A DNA stretch of 64,000 bases from the NCBI GenBank assembly GCA_019239415.1, contig JAFAZW010000062.1, positions 62,001 to 126,000 of the forward strand, in the 5' to 3' direction. Numbering within the stretch: position 1 is the first letter of the stretch; each line of letters starts with the position of its first letter. This DNA comes from Alphaproteobacteria bacterium (lineage in GTDB: Bacteria > Pseudomonadota > Alphaproteobacteria > Sphingomonadales > Sphingomonadaceae). The notes under the pieces were generated by a model that made no database searches, was not told the origin of the DNA, and saw only the letters and a list, made by a program, of their open reading frames with translations. Of this stretch, positions 41,375-50,259 are shown one piece after another. The position numbers were made by a program, and so were the translations under genes.

Positions 41375-42703
41375 ATGGGTTATTCCGGCGACGACCGCAG
41401 CGGCGGTGGCGATCGATGGCAGGGCCGCGACCAGTATCGCGATCACCATCAGGGGCGCAGGCGCGAGCAAGGCCGCGGCGGCGATGGCGGCTATCGCGAT
41501 GACGACGATCGCGGCTTCCTGGAGCGGGCGGGCGACGAGGTCCGTTCGTGGTTCGGCGACGACGAAGCCCAGCACCGGCGGGAGCTGGACCAGCGCCGCT
41601 GGGAGCAGGAGCAGCGCATGACCGGCCGCCGCGATAACGATTACGGCCGCGGCGGCTCCGGCCGGGGCAGCTTCGGCGGCGGCTGGGGGAACCAGCGCGG
41701 CGAGAGCTGGAACCGTGAGCGACCCGGCGAACGCGGCTGGTACGGCGCCGAGGCGCCCGAGCGCTCCTATGGCGGCGAACGCCACTACGCCCGCGGCGAG
41801 CGCGAAGGCTGGTTCAGCGACTCGCGCGGCGGCGAGCGCGGCGAGCGCTATGGCGGCCCGGGCGGCGGCGGTGGCGCCAATTACGGCTCCCGCTACGGCG
41901 GCGGCGAGCCCGAGCTGTGGGGCGGCTCCGGCTATGGCGGCGATTCCGACCGCGGCCGCCGCTTCGACCGGGTCGACGCCGGCTCGACCGGCACCCACGG
42001 CGCGCATCCGATGTCGGCCGCGACCGGCGGCGGCATGGGCGGCGCGTACGGCGCGTCCTCCCATGGCTCCGGCAGTTCGTCCCGCTACGCGGCGGCGATG
42101 CGCGAGCGCGGCGGCGGGGACGACCGCTCCCCTGGGTTCGGCGGCGATGCGCTGCGCGGCGGCGCCGGCGGCCCTCGCGGCCTCCACGATCCGCATTATT
42201 CCGAGTGGCGCCAGCGGCAGATCGAGGATCTCGACCGCGACTATGACGAATATCGCCGCGAGCACCAGTCGAAGTTCGAGAGCGAGTTCGGCTCGTGGCG
42301 TTCGAAGCGGCAGTCGCAGCGCCAGTCGCTGAACCGGGTCGCCGAGCATATGGAAGTGGTCGGCGCGGACGGCAGCCATGTCGGCACCGTCGACAAGGTG
42401 CGCGGCGACCGCATCCTTCTCACCAAGTCCGACCCGTCGGCCGGCGGCATCCATCATTCGGTGCCCTGCTCGTGGGTGGAGAGCGTCGACGACAAGGTGA
42501 CGCTGAACAAGAGCGCCGACGACGCACGCGCGGCCTGGCGGAGCGAGGAGCGCAACCAGGCGCTGTTCGGCGACGGCAGCGACGGCAGCGACGGCAGCGA
42601 CGGCGATGGCGGCGCAGGCGGCGAGGGCCCCCGCAACCTCAACCGCAGCTTCTCCGGCACTTATGACGAAAGCGGCAGCGGCGACGAGAGCCGCGACGGC
42701 TAG
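41375..42703 (+). CDS. SWFGD-motif and DUF2171-like protein
   Basis: A 442-residue protein from ATG 41375 (AGAGGAGACGAAG upstream). The N-terminal part is rich in Arg/Asp/Gly with FLERAGDEVRSWFGDDEAQHRR, the SWFGD motif known from BON-domain and related stress proteins. Residues ~80-260 are a Gly/Tyr/Arg low-complexity region, probably disordered. The C-terminal ~120 residues hold a coiled segment (RQRQIEDLDRDYDEYRREHQ) and a DUF2171/PRC-like beta-barrel (MEVVGADGSHVGTVDKVRGDRILLTK, in part). Likely an abundant stress or storage-type protein; its role is unknown. Confidence 0.85.
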   Translation: MGYSGDDRSGGGDRWQGRDQYRDHHQGRRREQGRGGDGGYRDDDDRGFLERAGDEVRSWFGDDEAQHRRELDQRRWEQEQRMTGRRDNDYGRGGSGRGSFGGGWGNQRGESWNRERPGERGWYGAEAPERSYGGERHYARGEREGWFSDSRGGERGERYGGPGGGGGANYGSRYGGGEPELWGGSGYGGDSDRGRRFDRVDAGSTGTHGAHPMSAATGGGMGGAYGASSHGSGSSSRYAAAMRERGGGDDRSPGFGGDALRGGAGGPRGLHDPHYSEWRQRQIEDLDRDYDEYRREHQSKFESEFGSWRSKRQSQRQSLNRVAEHMEVVGADGSHVGTVDKVRGDRILLTKSDPSAGGIHHSVPCSWVESVDDKVTLNKSADDARAAWRSEERNQALFGDGSDGSDGSDGDGGAGGEGPRNLNRSFSGTYDESGSGDESRDG

Positions 42704-42709
42704 TGGGAT

Positions 42710-42773
42710 GGGACGGTCTATCTGACTGTCCCCTTTCGACCGCACCAGCGGGGACAGCCAATAGGCTGTCCCC
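42710..42773. repeat. REP-like double palindrome
   Basis: Two related hairpins in tandem. The first (42710-42732) is GGGACGGTC-TATCT-GACTGTCCC with one G-T pair. The second (42750-42773) is GGGGACAGCC-AATA-GGCTGTCCCC, a perfect 10-bp stem. They share the GGGGACAG core, as in repetitive extragenic palindromes mobilised by REP-type transposases. No other copy is obvious in this window. They may also end the upstream transcript. Confidence 0.6.
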
Positions 42774-42880
42774 GTCCTTGCCCTGAACGTCGCCGGCGTT
42801 CGATCCTTTGACATCCGTCTCCAGCGCGGCGAAGGCTTGATCCGCACCGCCCGCGAACCGTCGGGAGGGGGAGGGACGTC

Positions 42881-43870
42881 ATGACCAATCGCGCCTGGCA
42901 TTTGAAGTCGCGGCCGCAGGGCCTGCCGACCATGGACAATTTCGAGCTGAAGCCGTTGGACGACCGGGCACTGGCCGACGGTGAGGTCAGGGTCCGCAAC
43001 GGGTGGCTGTCCGTCGATCCGTACATGCGCGGGCGGATGAACGACGTGAAGTCGTACGTGCCGCCGTTCGAGGTCGGCGCGCCCATGGAAGGCGGCGCGG
43101 TCGGCAAGGTGGTCGAGAGCCGCTCGCCCCATTTCGCCGAGGGCGAGACCGTCTTCCACATGATGGGCTGGCGCGAAGAGGCGGTCGCGGCGGCGGAGAG
43201 GTTCAACAAGGTGCCGCCGCTGCCCGTCGCGGATCAGGAATGGCTCGGCAATCTCGGCCTGACCGGCGCCACCGCCTATTTCGGCCTGCTGCGGGTGGCT
43301 CAGGCGAAGGAGGGCGACATCGTCTTCGTCTCCGCCGCGGCGGGCGCGGTCGGCTCCGCGGTGGTGCAGATCGCCAAGGCCAAGGGGATGACCGTCATCG
43401 GCTCCGCCGGCGGGGCGGAGAAGGTCGCCTGGGTCGAGGCGCTCGGTGCCGACGCGGCCATCGACTACAAGGCCGAGCCGGTCGTCCAGGGGCTGCAGCG
43501 CGCGGCGCCGAAGGGGATCGACGTCTATTTCGATAATGTCGGCGGCGAGCATCTCGACGCTGCGTTCGCCGCCGCACGCAACAATGCCCGCTTCGCCATC
43601 TGTGGGATGATCGAATCCTACAATAGCGGTTCCGGCCACGCCTTCCGTTACATCATGCGCGTCATCGCAGCCCGCATCATGCTCAAGGGCTTTATCTACA
43701 CCGACTATCTGCCGGAGATGGGCGACTTCTACCGGGACATGGGCGGCTGGGTCGCGTCGGGCAAGGTGAAGGGGCGGGAGACGGTGCGGGACGGCATCGA
43801 GGCGGCGCCGGAGGCGTTCCTCGACCTCTTCCGCGGCGGCAATATCGGCAAGATGCTGGTGAAGCTCTGA
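42881..43870 (+). CDS. NADP-dependent oxidoreductase, MDR family (CurA/PTGR-like)
   Basis: A 329-residue medium-chain reductase without zinc, of the leukotriene B4 dehydrogenase/curcumin reductase group. Pattern: GWLSVDPYMRGRMND, GAPMEGGAVGKVVES, WLGNLGLTGATAYFGLL, nucleotide-binding VSAAAGAVGSAVVQIAKAKG, ALGADAAIDYKAE, GIDVYFDNVGGEHLDAA and IMLKGFIYTDYLP. Such enzymes reduce the double bond of enones with NADPH. It starts at ATG 42881 with GGGAGGGGGAGG upstream. It is likely the first gene of a short operon with the next two genes. Confidence 0.93.
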   Translation: MTNRAWHLKSRPQGLPTMDNFELKPLDDRALADGEVRVRNGWLSVDPYMRGRMNDVKSYVPPFEVGAPMEGGAVGKVVESRSPHFAEGETVFHMMGWREEAVAAAERFNKVPPLPVADQEWLGNLGLTGATAYFGLLRVAQAKEGDIVFVSAAAGAVGSAVVQIAKAKGMTVIGSAGGAEKVAWVEALGADAAIDYKAEPVVQGLQRAAPKGIDVYFDNVGGEHLDAAFAAARNNARFAICGMIESYNSGSGHAFRYIMRVIAARIMLKGFIYTDYLPEMGDFYRDMGGWVASGKVKGRETVRDGIEAAPEAFLDLFRGGNIGKMLVKL

Positions 43871-43886
43871 CCGGGAGGGACGAGGG

Positions 43887-45350
43887 ATGGATCCGCGGCT
43901 GGCGACCTTCGTCGCTCTCGCGCTCGCTGGGGCGGCGCCCGCCGCTGCGGAACCGGTCGAGGCGGGCGGCGGCACGCTGTCGCGGACCGAGACGCCCGCC
44001 TGCCACACCGATCTTGTCTACCTGAACCAGCTGTTCGGCTGGCAGGTACGCTGGCCGCGCGAATGGGCGTCGCTTGCCGGATCGTCCGACGGCGAGGTCC
44101 GCGATGCGATCGCGCGGTGGCGGACCGCGCCGGCCGCTCTCGCCGCCGACACCGCCGCGCTCGCCGCCACGCGGCCCGCCGGGGGGCGCGCCCCCCGTGA
44201 AGTCGTGGAGCGGGTGCTGGCTCAGGTGCGAGCGCTGGAGGGAAGCCTCGGCGCCGGTCCGCCCCCGCTCGCCGCCACGGTCGACCCGGCGCTGCGGGTC
44301 GAATGGACCCGGCTTTTCAACGAGCAGATCGCGCCCTCCGTCGTCGCCTACCGCCGGTTTCTGGCGGAAGCCTATCTGCCGGGGGCCGCGCGCTCGCCCG
44401 GACTCCTCGCCACGCCGGACGGGCCGCAATGCTTCCGCGCGCTGGTCAGGAGCTTCACGACCGCCGACCTGGCGTCCGAGGAGGTGGAGGCGATCGGCTG
44501 GCGCCTGCTCCGCGCGACCGAGGCGGACATGGCGAAGACCAACCGGCTCAGCGTCGCCGAGCTGCCGGCCTTCCTCGAAACGCTGCGCCACCGTCAGGAT
44601 CCGGCTTTCACCGCGGAGGTGCTGACCCGCACCTCGCAGGCCGCGATCGCCCGCGCCGCCGCTGCGATGCCCCGCATCTTCCGCGGCCCGGTTCGCAAAC
44701 CGATTCTCGTCAAGCCGCTCCCCAAGGCCATGGAAGAGTCCTTCCCGGCCGGGCTTTACCAGCCGGCGACCGGCACTGCGCCGGCCGCCTACGTGATCAA
44801 CCTGTCGCGGCCGATGGACCGGCAGCTGATGGCGGAAGTGATCGCCTTTCATGAAGGCCTGCCGGGCCACCATGCCAGCCATGCGCTCGGCTATCCGTTC
44901 GGCACCTTCAACTCCGGCTTCCTCGAAGGCTGGGGCCTCTATGCCGAATATGTCGCCGACGAACTCGGCCTCTACAGCGGGCCGCGCGACCGCACCGGCA
45001 TGATGGCCAAGCATCTGTGGGCGGCGAGCCGGCTGATCGTCGAGCCCGGCCTGCACGTGCGCGGCTGGAGCCGCGAGCAGGCGGTCGCCTTCATGCGCCG
45101 CCATACCGCCCTCAGCGAGCCCGAGATCGCCCTCGAGGTCGACCGTTACATCGCCACCCCCGGCCAGTCGCTCTCCTACATGATCGGCTACGACCGCATC
45201 CGCGCCGCGCGCGATTATGCTCAGGCGAAGCTCGGCAGGCGCTTCGACGTGCGGGATTTCCACGACGTCGTTCTCCGCGGCGGCTCGCGTCCGCTCGCCG
45301 CCATGTATGCGGACGTCGTGCGCTGGGCGGATGCGCGCGCGCGCGGCTGA
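43887..45350 (+). CDS. DUF885 family protein, putative metallopeptidase
   Basis: A 487-residue protein with an N-terminal signal peptide (LATFVALALAGAAPAAAEP), so it is exported. The DUF885 pattern is clear: LVYLNQLFGWQVRWPREW is unusual at the start, but ECF-like SFTTADLASEEVEAIGW, VIAFHEGLPGHHASHAL (HEG-PGH around His322), GFLEGWGLYAEYVADELGLY and PGQSLSYMIGY are standard. The family is related to M32/M3-type zinc peptidases through the HExxxH-like and EGW motifs. Substrate unknown. It is 16 bp after the reductase gene. Confidence 0.88.
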   Translation: MDPRLATFVALALAGAAPAAAEPVEAGGGTLSRTETPACHTDLVYLNQLFGWQVRWPREWASLAGSSDGEVRDAIARWRTAPAALAADTAALAATRPAGGRAPREVVERVLAQVRALEGSLGAGPPPLAATVDPALRVEWTRLFNEQIAPSVVAYRRFLAEAYLPGAARSPGLLATPDGPQCFRALVRSFTTADLASEEVEAIGWRLLRATEADMAKTNRLSVAELPAFLETLRHRQDPAFTAEVLTRTSQAAIARAAAAMPRIFRGPVRKPILVKPLPKAMEESFPAGLYQPATGTAPAAYVINLSRPMDRQLMAEVIAFHEGLPGHHASHALGYPFGTFNSGFLEGWGLYAEYVADELGLYSGPRDRTGMMAKHLWAASRLIVEPGLHVRGWSREQAVAFMRRHTALSEPEIALEVDRYIATPGQSLSYMIGYDRIRAARDYAQAKLGRRFDVRDFHDVVLRGGSRPLAAMYADVVRWADARARG

Positions 45351-45362
45351 CGGAGAGGGACG

Positions 45363-45794
45363 ATGGCGAACGAGGACGAGGCGGCGATCCGCGGCCTGAT
45401 CGACGAGCGGGTCTCGGCGCTGAGGGAACGGGACGCGGCGCGGGCGGTCGCCATGCTCGCGCCGGACCTCGTCGCCTTCGAGCTCGCGCCGCCGCTCGTC
45501 GCCGACCGCCCGACCGACGCGGCGGCGACGCAAGCCTGGTTCGACGGCTTGGCGGGACCGGTCGAAACGGAGGTGCGGGACCTGACGGTGCACGTCTGCG
45601 GCGATGTCGCCTTCGCCCACAGCCTCAACCGCCTCCGCGTGGTTCGAAAGGGCGGTGCCGTCGGCGCGTTCTGGATGCGCTCGACGCTGGGTTTTCGAAA
45701 GCGCGACGGCGAGTGGAAGATCGTCCACGCCCACACCTCCGTGCCGATGCGGATGGACGGGACTTTCACGGCGGCGATGGATCTGGAGCCTTGA
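45363..45794 (+). CDS. SnoaL-like/NTF2-fold protein
   Basis: A 143-residue protein of the NTF2-like, ketosteroid-isomerase fold (DUF4440/SnoaL group): EAAIRGLIDERVSALRERDAARAVAMLAPDLVAFEL (in part), DAAATQAWFDGLAG, VRDLTVHVCGDVAFAHSLNRL and FWMRSTLGFRKRDGEWKIVHAHTSVPM. The fold binds small hydrophobic ligands; the activity is unknown. It follows the DUF885 gene by 12 bp with GGAGAGGGACG as ribosome-binding site. Confidence 0.92.
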   Translation: MANEDEAAIRGLIDERVSALRERDAARAVAMLAPDLVAFELAPPLVADRPTDAAATQAWFDGLAGPVETEVRDLTVHVCGDVAFAHSLNRLRVVRKGGAVGAFWMRSTLGFRKRDGEWKIVHAHTSVPMRMDGTFTAAMDLEP

Positions 45795-45921
45795 CCGTCG
45801 CCCCGGACTTGATTGTCTGGGTCGCCATGTCCCCCGGCCATGGCTGCGATCCTCCACGGGAGGTTCGCACCTAGGCAATGGGTCCGCCTTCTGCGATTGG
45901 GAGGAAAGGCGGCATGACGGG

Positions 45922-47310
45922 TCAGGACAGCTCCGTCAGCCGCTCCTTCACCCGCACGAGATCCTCGACGAAGCGGGCATATTCCGCCTCCTTGTTGTCC
46001 TGCACCCGCAGCAGGAAGCTCGGGTGCACGGTGACCCAGGCTTCGCCGCCCTCGGGCAGCGCGTGGGCGCGTCCGCGATAGCCGGCGATGGTGATCGCCT
46101 TGCCGAACAGCGAGCGGCCGGCGGTGGCGCCCAGCGCGACGGTGAGGGCCGGCCGGAGGATCGACCGCTCCTGCTCGATCCACCAGCGGCACGCCTCGAT
46201 CTCGCCGGCGTCCGGCTTGGAGTGGATGCGGCGCTTGCCACGGCGTTCGAACTTGAAATGCTTGACCGCGTTGGTGACATAGGCCTGACTCCGGTCGATG
46301 CCGGCGTCGCCGAGGGCGCGGTCGAACAGCTGGCCGGCGGGACCGACGAACGGCTTGCCGGCAAGATCCTCCTGATCGCCCGGTTGCTCGCCGACGAACA
46401 TCAGCGGCGCGGTGACGGGCCCTTCCCCGAACACGGTCTGCATCGCGCATTCGAACAGGTGGCAGCGGGTGCAGCCGCGCGCTTCCTCGCGCACCGCCTG
46501 CCAGGCCGCCAGGGCATTCGATCCGACCTGCGTGCCCGACTTCTCCACCATGCTCGCCTCGCGCGCCTGCGCGCCTGCCACCAGTTCCCCGACCAACGCC
46601 GTCTCCGGCATGTTTTTCCAATATTTCTTCGGCATTTCCTTCAGCATCGCGCCGACCTTCAGCCGCGCCGGATTGAAGATGGAGGCGTAATAGGTTCTCC
46701 AGACGGCCTCGACGGGATCGTCTGCGGGCGCATCGGCGCGGGACGCGGCGGGACCTTCGACGAGGCGCACGCCGTCCCAATGGACCGACAGCTGCGGCGT
46801 CAGGATCGACCAGCGCATCGCGGCGAAGCGGCGGACGAAGAAGCCGCTCGCCGCGCGGACGATATGGTGCTCCGGCTCGAACCAGGCGACGAAGCGGGGG
46901 CCGTCGTCATCCTCGATCTCGCGGAAGCGCAGGAAGGCGTGCATCTTGTGAATGTCGCGACGCACCGCCTTGGCCAACGCCTCGACCCGTCGCACGAGTG
47001 GATCCGCTCCGTCCTCCAGCGCTCGCGGGGCGCCGCGGAGACGCAGGAGCAGGGTGTAGAGAAATGCGAACCGTTGGGGGTCGGAGTGGCAGACGACGGT
47101 GCGAGCAAGGTCGATAAAGGCGCGGGGCACGGCAAAGTGCGGCACGGCGGCAGGTGTGAGCGCCGCGGCATCGCCAAACAGTTCGCCGCCGCTCTCGCCG
47201 ACTCGCCATGTTACGTCCGCGGCCGCGATTCCCGCCGCCGCCAGCGCCCGCGCCGCGTCGCGCCAGCCGTCGAAATCGTCCTCGCCAGCAAGGGCGACCG
47301 TTTTCATCAT
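45922..47310 (-). CDS. DUF4130-UdgX fusion, uracil-DNA-binding protein
   Basis: A 462-residue fusion. Residues 1-245 are DUF4130 (TIGR03915-like: FAFLYTLLLR, VRRDIHKMHAFLRFRE, FVAWFEPEHHIVRAASGFFVRRFAAMRWSILTP, in part, and YWKNMPE). Residues ~255-462 are a UdgX-type uracil-DNA glycosylase: Fe-S cysteines at 280 and 283 and near 288, GEQPGDQED (307-315), GPAGQLFD, the UdgX-specific KRRIH loop at 359-363, and HPSFLLR. In UdgX the His of this loop forms a covalent bond to the DNA after uracil removal. It lies 43 bp after the radical SAM gene on the same strand, so they form one operon, probably SOS-controlled. Confidence 0.93.
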   Translation of the reverse strand: MMKTVALAGEDDFDGWRDAARALAAAGIAAADVTWRVGESGGELFGDAAALTPAAVPHFAVPRAFIDLARTVVCHSDPQRFAFLYTLLLRLRGAPRALEDGADPLVRRVEALAKAVRRDIHKMHAFLRFREIEDDDGPRFVAWFEPEHHIVRAASGFFVRRFAAMRWSILTPQLSVHWDGVRLVEGPAASRADAPADDPVEAVWRTYYASIFNPARLKVGAMLKEMPKKYWKNMPETALVGELVAGAQAREASMVEKSGTQVGSNALAAWQAVREEARGCTRCHLFECAMQTVFGEGPVTAPLMFVGEQPGDQEDLAGKPFVGPAGQLFDRALGDAGIDRSQAYVTNAVKHFKFERRGKRRIHSKPDAGEIEACRWWIEQERSILRPALTVALGATAGRSLFGKAITIAGYRGRAHALPEGGEAWVTVHPSFLLRVQDNKEAEYARFVEDLVRVKERLTELS

Positions 47311-47353
47311 GGGGCCTCGACGGGACCTCGGCTAGTCCACTCGCACCCGTTGC

Positions 47354-48598
47354 TCAACCTGCGAACAGCTCGAGCTGCGTCTGCGCCGGCTTCACCCACG
47401 CCGAGAGATCGGCGCGGTCGGCGAGCAGGGTCGGTCGCCAGCCCACGGCGATGAGGAACGGCCGCACTTTCGCGAGCGAGGCGGTGACGCGGGCGACGTC
47501 CTCGAGGCGGAGCCGCCGCCACTTGCGGCTGGCGACGAGGCGGTCGACTGCTTTGACGCCGAGGCCCGGGACGCGGAGCAAGGCCTCGCGCGGCGCCCGA
47601 TTGACATCGACTGGAAAGTGGTCGCGAAATTTGAGCGCCCAGGCAAGCTTCGGATCCATGTCCAGCGGCAGCATGCCGGACGCATCGGCGGCCGCGGCGA
47701 CCTCCGCGGCGCGGAAGCCGTAGAAGCGCATCAGCCAGTCCGACTGGTAGAGCCGGTGCTCGCGCATCAGCGGCGGCCGCTTCAGGGGCAGGACGGCCGA
47801 CGCGTCGGGGATCGGCGAGAAGGCGGAATAATAGACGCGGCGGAGGCGGAAGCGGTCGTAGAGCTGGCTCGCCCGTCCGATGATCTCGCCGTCGGACGCG
47901 CTGTCCGCGCCGACGATCATCTGCGTCGATTGCCCGGCCGGCGCGAAAGCGGGCGCGGACCGGTAGCGCCGCCTGGCGTCGCCCCCGTCGTCGATCGCCG
48001 CTTTCATGCCGGCCATCGCGCGTTCGATGCGAGCCCCATCCTTCTCGGGTGCCAGGCGCTGCAGCCCCCGCGCGGTCGGCAATTCGACGTTGATCGAGAC
48101 GCGATCGGCATGGCGTCCCGCCAGCCGCACCAGCTCCGGATCCGCGTCCGGGATCGTCTTCAGGTGGATGTAGCCGCGGAAATCGTGGTCCTCGCGCAGG
48201 CTGCGCGCCACTTCGACGATCTGCTCCATCGTGTAATCGGGCGAGCGGATGATGCCGGAGGACAGGAACAGGCCCTCGATATAGTTGCGTTTGTAGAAAG
48301 CGAGGGTGAGCCGGACGACCTCCTCGGCGGTGAAGCGCGCCCGCCGGACGTTCGAGCTCTTGCGGTTGATGCAATAATGGCAGTCGAAGATGCAGCTGTT
48401 GGTCAGCAGGATCTTCAGCAGCGAGATGCAGCGACCGTCCGGAGCATAGGCATGGCAGATGCCCATGCCCTCGGTCGAGCCGATGCCCTTGCCGCCGCGG
48501 CTGTCGCGCTTCGCGCTGCCCGAGGAGGCGCAGGAGGCGTCGTACTTCGCCGCGTCCGCGAGGATGGCGAGCTTCTGCTGGACGTCGAGCTGCGGCAT
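47354..48598 (-). CDS. Radical SAM protein linked to UdgX (TIGR03916-like)
   Basis: A 414-residue radical SAM protein from ATG 48598. It carries the cluster motif C-IFD-C-HY-C in LLTNSCIFDCHYCINRKS, an upstream C pair (KYDASCASSG), GLFLSSGIIRSPDYTMEQIVE (in part), GYIHLKTIPDA and INVELPT. The C-terminus has a helix-hairpin-helix (LLRVPGLGVKAVDRLVASRKW) for DNA binding. It matches the putative DNA modification/repair radical SAM family known to pair with DUF4130/UDG-fold proteins, as here. The chemistry is unknown. A LexA-type box lies 3 bp before the start codon. Confidence 0.92.
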   Translation of the reverse strand: MPQLDVQQKLAILADAAKYDASCASSGSAKRDSRGGKGIGSTEGMGICHAYAPDGRCISLLKILLTNSCIFDCHYCINRKSSNVRRARFTAEEVVRLTLAFYKRNYIEGLFLSSGIIRSPDYTMEQIVEVARSLREDHDFRGYIHLKTIPDADPELVRLAGRHADRVSINVELPTARGLQRLAPEKDGARIERAMAGMKAAIDDGGDARRRYRSAPAFAPAGQSTQMIVGADSASDGEIIGRASQLYDRFRLRRVYYSAFSPIPDASAVLPLKRPPLMREHRLYQSDWLMRFYGFRAAEVAAAADASGMLPLDMDPKLAWALKFRDHFPVDVNRAPREALLRVPGLGVKAVDRLVASRKWRRLRLEDVARVTASLAKVRPFLIAVGWRPTLLADRADLSAWVKPAQTQLELFAG

Positions 48599-48600
48599 GC

Positions 48601-48615
48601 GTTCGAGATATGTTC
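48601..48615. promoter_or_regulatory. LexA (SOS) box GTTC-N7-GTTC
   Basis: GTTCGAGATATGTTC fits the alphaproteobacterial LexA-binding site exactly (GTTC, seven bases, GTTC). It lies 3 bp upstream of the radical SAM gene, which is read leftward. LexA bound here would block transcription, so the pair should be induced by DNA damage. Confidence 0.75.
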
Positions 48616-49059
48616 GATTTGACGCGGCCGCAATATGGGCGAAGGGAGGGGGTGGGCAGAACGCTCGGCGGCGGTATCGCTGCCTCTGGATCGACCGCAG
48701 CGCCGCGCCGGTCGGCGAGATGCTGGTCCATGCCTGCTGGGGGAGTGGAGGAGCGGGCCGGAACAAGTTGAAGGGCCGCCGGACCTGCGCCCGACGACCC
48801 TCCGAACATGGTCAGCGGCCGGAAGCTCCAGCCCGGAAGACCCGGAAACCTTAGGCTTCCAGCTCCCGAACGAGCAGAACCGACCTCACTGCTGAACCAT
48901 GAGACATCGGATCACCTCCTTTCGCTTGTTGATTGGCAGAACCGAGGATGAATCATCGTGAATCGCCCCGCAAGGCTTGTTTTGAACTTTTTTGTGGATA
49001 AGATTCCCGCCTTCCGCGGCGCGCCCATTGCGTCGCATGTCCAGCTCTCGGGGCGCGCA
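48616..49059. other. Intergenic region, about 440 bp
   Basis: No convincing gene. The part before 48900 is GC-rich, the last 150 bp less so (CTTTTTTGTGGATAAG). It must hold the leftward promoter of the SOS-linked operon and the rightward promoter of the lipoprotein. A frame can be extended upstream to 48958 but lacks a signal-peptide start. Confidence 0.45.
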
Positions 49060-49614
49060 ATGCTGCGGTTCCTCTTGCCCGGCCTCGCCTTGCTCGTTGC
49101 CGCCTGCACCAGGCCCGCCATCGACATGATGCAGGCCCCGACGGCGCCGCTCGCCGGCTCTGTCTATATCTACGACATCGACCTCAGCCTCGGTCCCGAC
49201 GCGAAGAAGGAGGTCGCGGCCGCCGATGCGCGGGTCGCGGCGAAAGCGCCGGGTCGCGGTTACGCGACGATGGCCTTCGCGCCGATGCTGCGCGACATGT
49301 TCAAGCAAGGCGCCGCCGCGCGCGGCCTTTCAGCCGGACGGGCCCTGACCATCGTCGTCGAGCTCGACCACCTGCGCGTCCCGGCGGCGGGCGGCGCCTT
49401 GATGGGCAAGCACGATCGGCTGGCGGGCCTCGTCCGCGTCGCCGACGCTCGTACCGGCCAGGCTCTCGCCACCTTCTACGTCGACGTCGATCAACATTAT
49501 CCGGGGCTGATCGGCCTCGCCGTCCGGGAGGGAAATGGCGGCGTCCGCGAGCGGCTGGCGGCCGCCTTCGTGCGCCACGTCCTCGATCAGATCGCGCCGG
49601 CGGCGAAGCGCTAG
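49060..49614 (+). CDS. Lipoprotein of unknown function (184 aa)
   Basis: From ATG 49060: MLRFLLPGLALLVAAC is a lipoprotein signal with lipobox LVAAC. The mature part (SVYIYDIDLSLGPDAKK, GYATMAFAPMLRDMFKQG, ALTIVVELDHLRVPAAGG, DVDQHYPGLIGLAVREGN) resembles outer-membrane lipoproteins of the DUF4410/DUF4136 style, but I am not sure of the family. Its stop overlaps the convergent lipoprotein gene at a shared CTAG. Confidence 0.82.
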   Translation: MLRFLLPGLALLVAACTRPAIDMMQAPTAPLAGSVYIYDIDLSLGPDAKKEVAAADARVAAKAPGRGYATMAFAPMLRDMFKQGAAARGLSAGRALTIVVELDHLRVPAAGGALMGKHDRLAGLVRVADARTGQALATFYVDVDQHYPGLIGLAVREGNGGVRERLAAAFVRHVLDQIAPAAKR

Positions 49615-50138
49615 GGCTCCGGCCGGCATTCCTCGACGACCCGCGCGGGCTCGGGCCAGGTCGGCAGGGTGAGCGGCGGCAGCCCCGGCGCCTCGATGGC
49701 GACGCGGCCGCGGCTCGCGACCAGCTCGTCGAGGAGGGAATCGCTTGCGGGCAGCGCCACCGCGCCGTCCGCCGCGACGGTGAGCGCACGCGATCCGTAG
49801 CTGGTGCGCACCGTCAGAGCCGCCCCCGGCGCGGTGTCGCTGCGGACGAGGAGGAGGCGCTGCCCCGGCGCGTCGCAACGCAGGACGAGGAGGGGCACGC
49901 CCGCCTCGCCGTAATCCGCCTCGGCCGCCGGCGCCGCGACGAAGCGCCAATCGCCCGGGGTCGGCATCCTGTCATCCCAGTTCAGGGAGGCCGGCGGCGC
50001 CGGCGGGGAAGGCGCCGCGGCGGTCGGGGGCGGGGCGGGCGGGGCAGGGGGCGCGACGCCGGGCGCTTCCGGTGCGGTGGCGCAGCCGCCAATCAGCAGC
50101 GCCGCCGCGCCGCCGGCCAGCCAGGTTGCTCGCGCCAT
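49611..50138 (-). CDS. Proline-rich lipoprotein (175 aa)
   Basis: From ATG 50138 (GGGGAGACGGCG upstream): MARATWLAGGAAALLIGGCAT is a lipoprotein signal (lipobox LIGGC; first part of the string). A long Pro/Ala linker (residues ~25-65) precedes a globular domain: GDWRFVAAPAAEADYG, PLLVLRCDAPGQRLLLVR, ALTVRTSYGSRAL and DSLLDELVASRGRVAIEA. I recognise this only as a common sphingomonad lipoprotein type. It is probably anchored in the outer membrane, with the linker spanning toward peptidoglycan. Confidence 0.82.
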   Translation of the reverse strand: MARATWLAGGAAALLIGGCATAPEAPGVAPPAPPAPPPTAAAPSPPAPPASLNWDDRMPTPGDWRFVAAPAAEADYGEAGVPLLVLRCDAPGQRLLLVRSDTAPGAALTVRTSYGSRALTVAADGAVALPASDSLLDELVASRGRVAIEAPGLPPLTLPTWPEPARVVEECRPEP

Positions 50139-50259
50139 CGCCGTCTCCCCTACGCGTTCTTGCGCCAAGCGCGCGGACGGTGGAAAGTTCCGCAAGGCTT
50201 CCGGCCGGCCGCGGGGACATTCATGCGCTATTCAATGGTCCAATTCTATCTCGTGCCGC

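Noticed and set aside
41360-44008. 882-codon minus-strand frame
   Set aside because: Antisense to the SWFGD/DUF2171 protein and an MDR reductase, both with clear family motifs and ribosome-binding sites.
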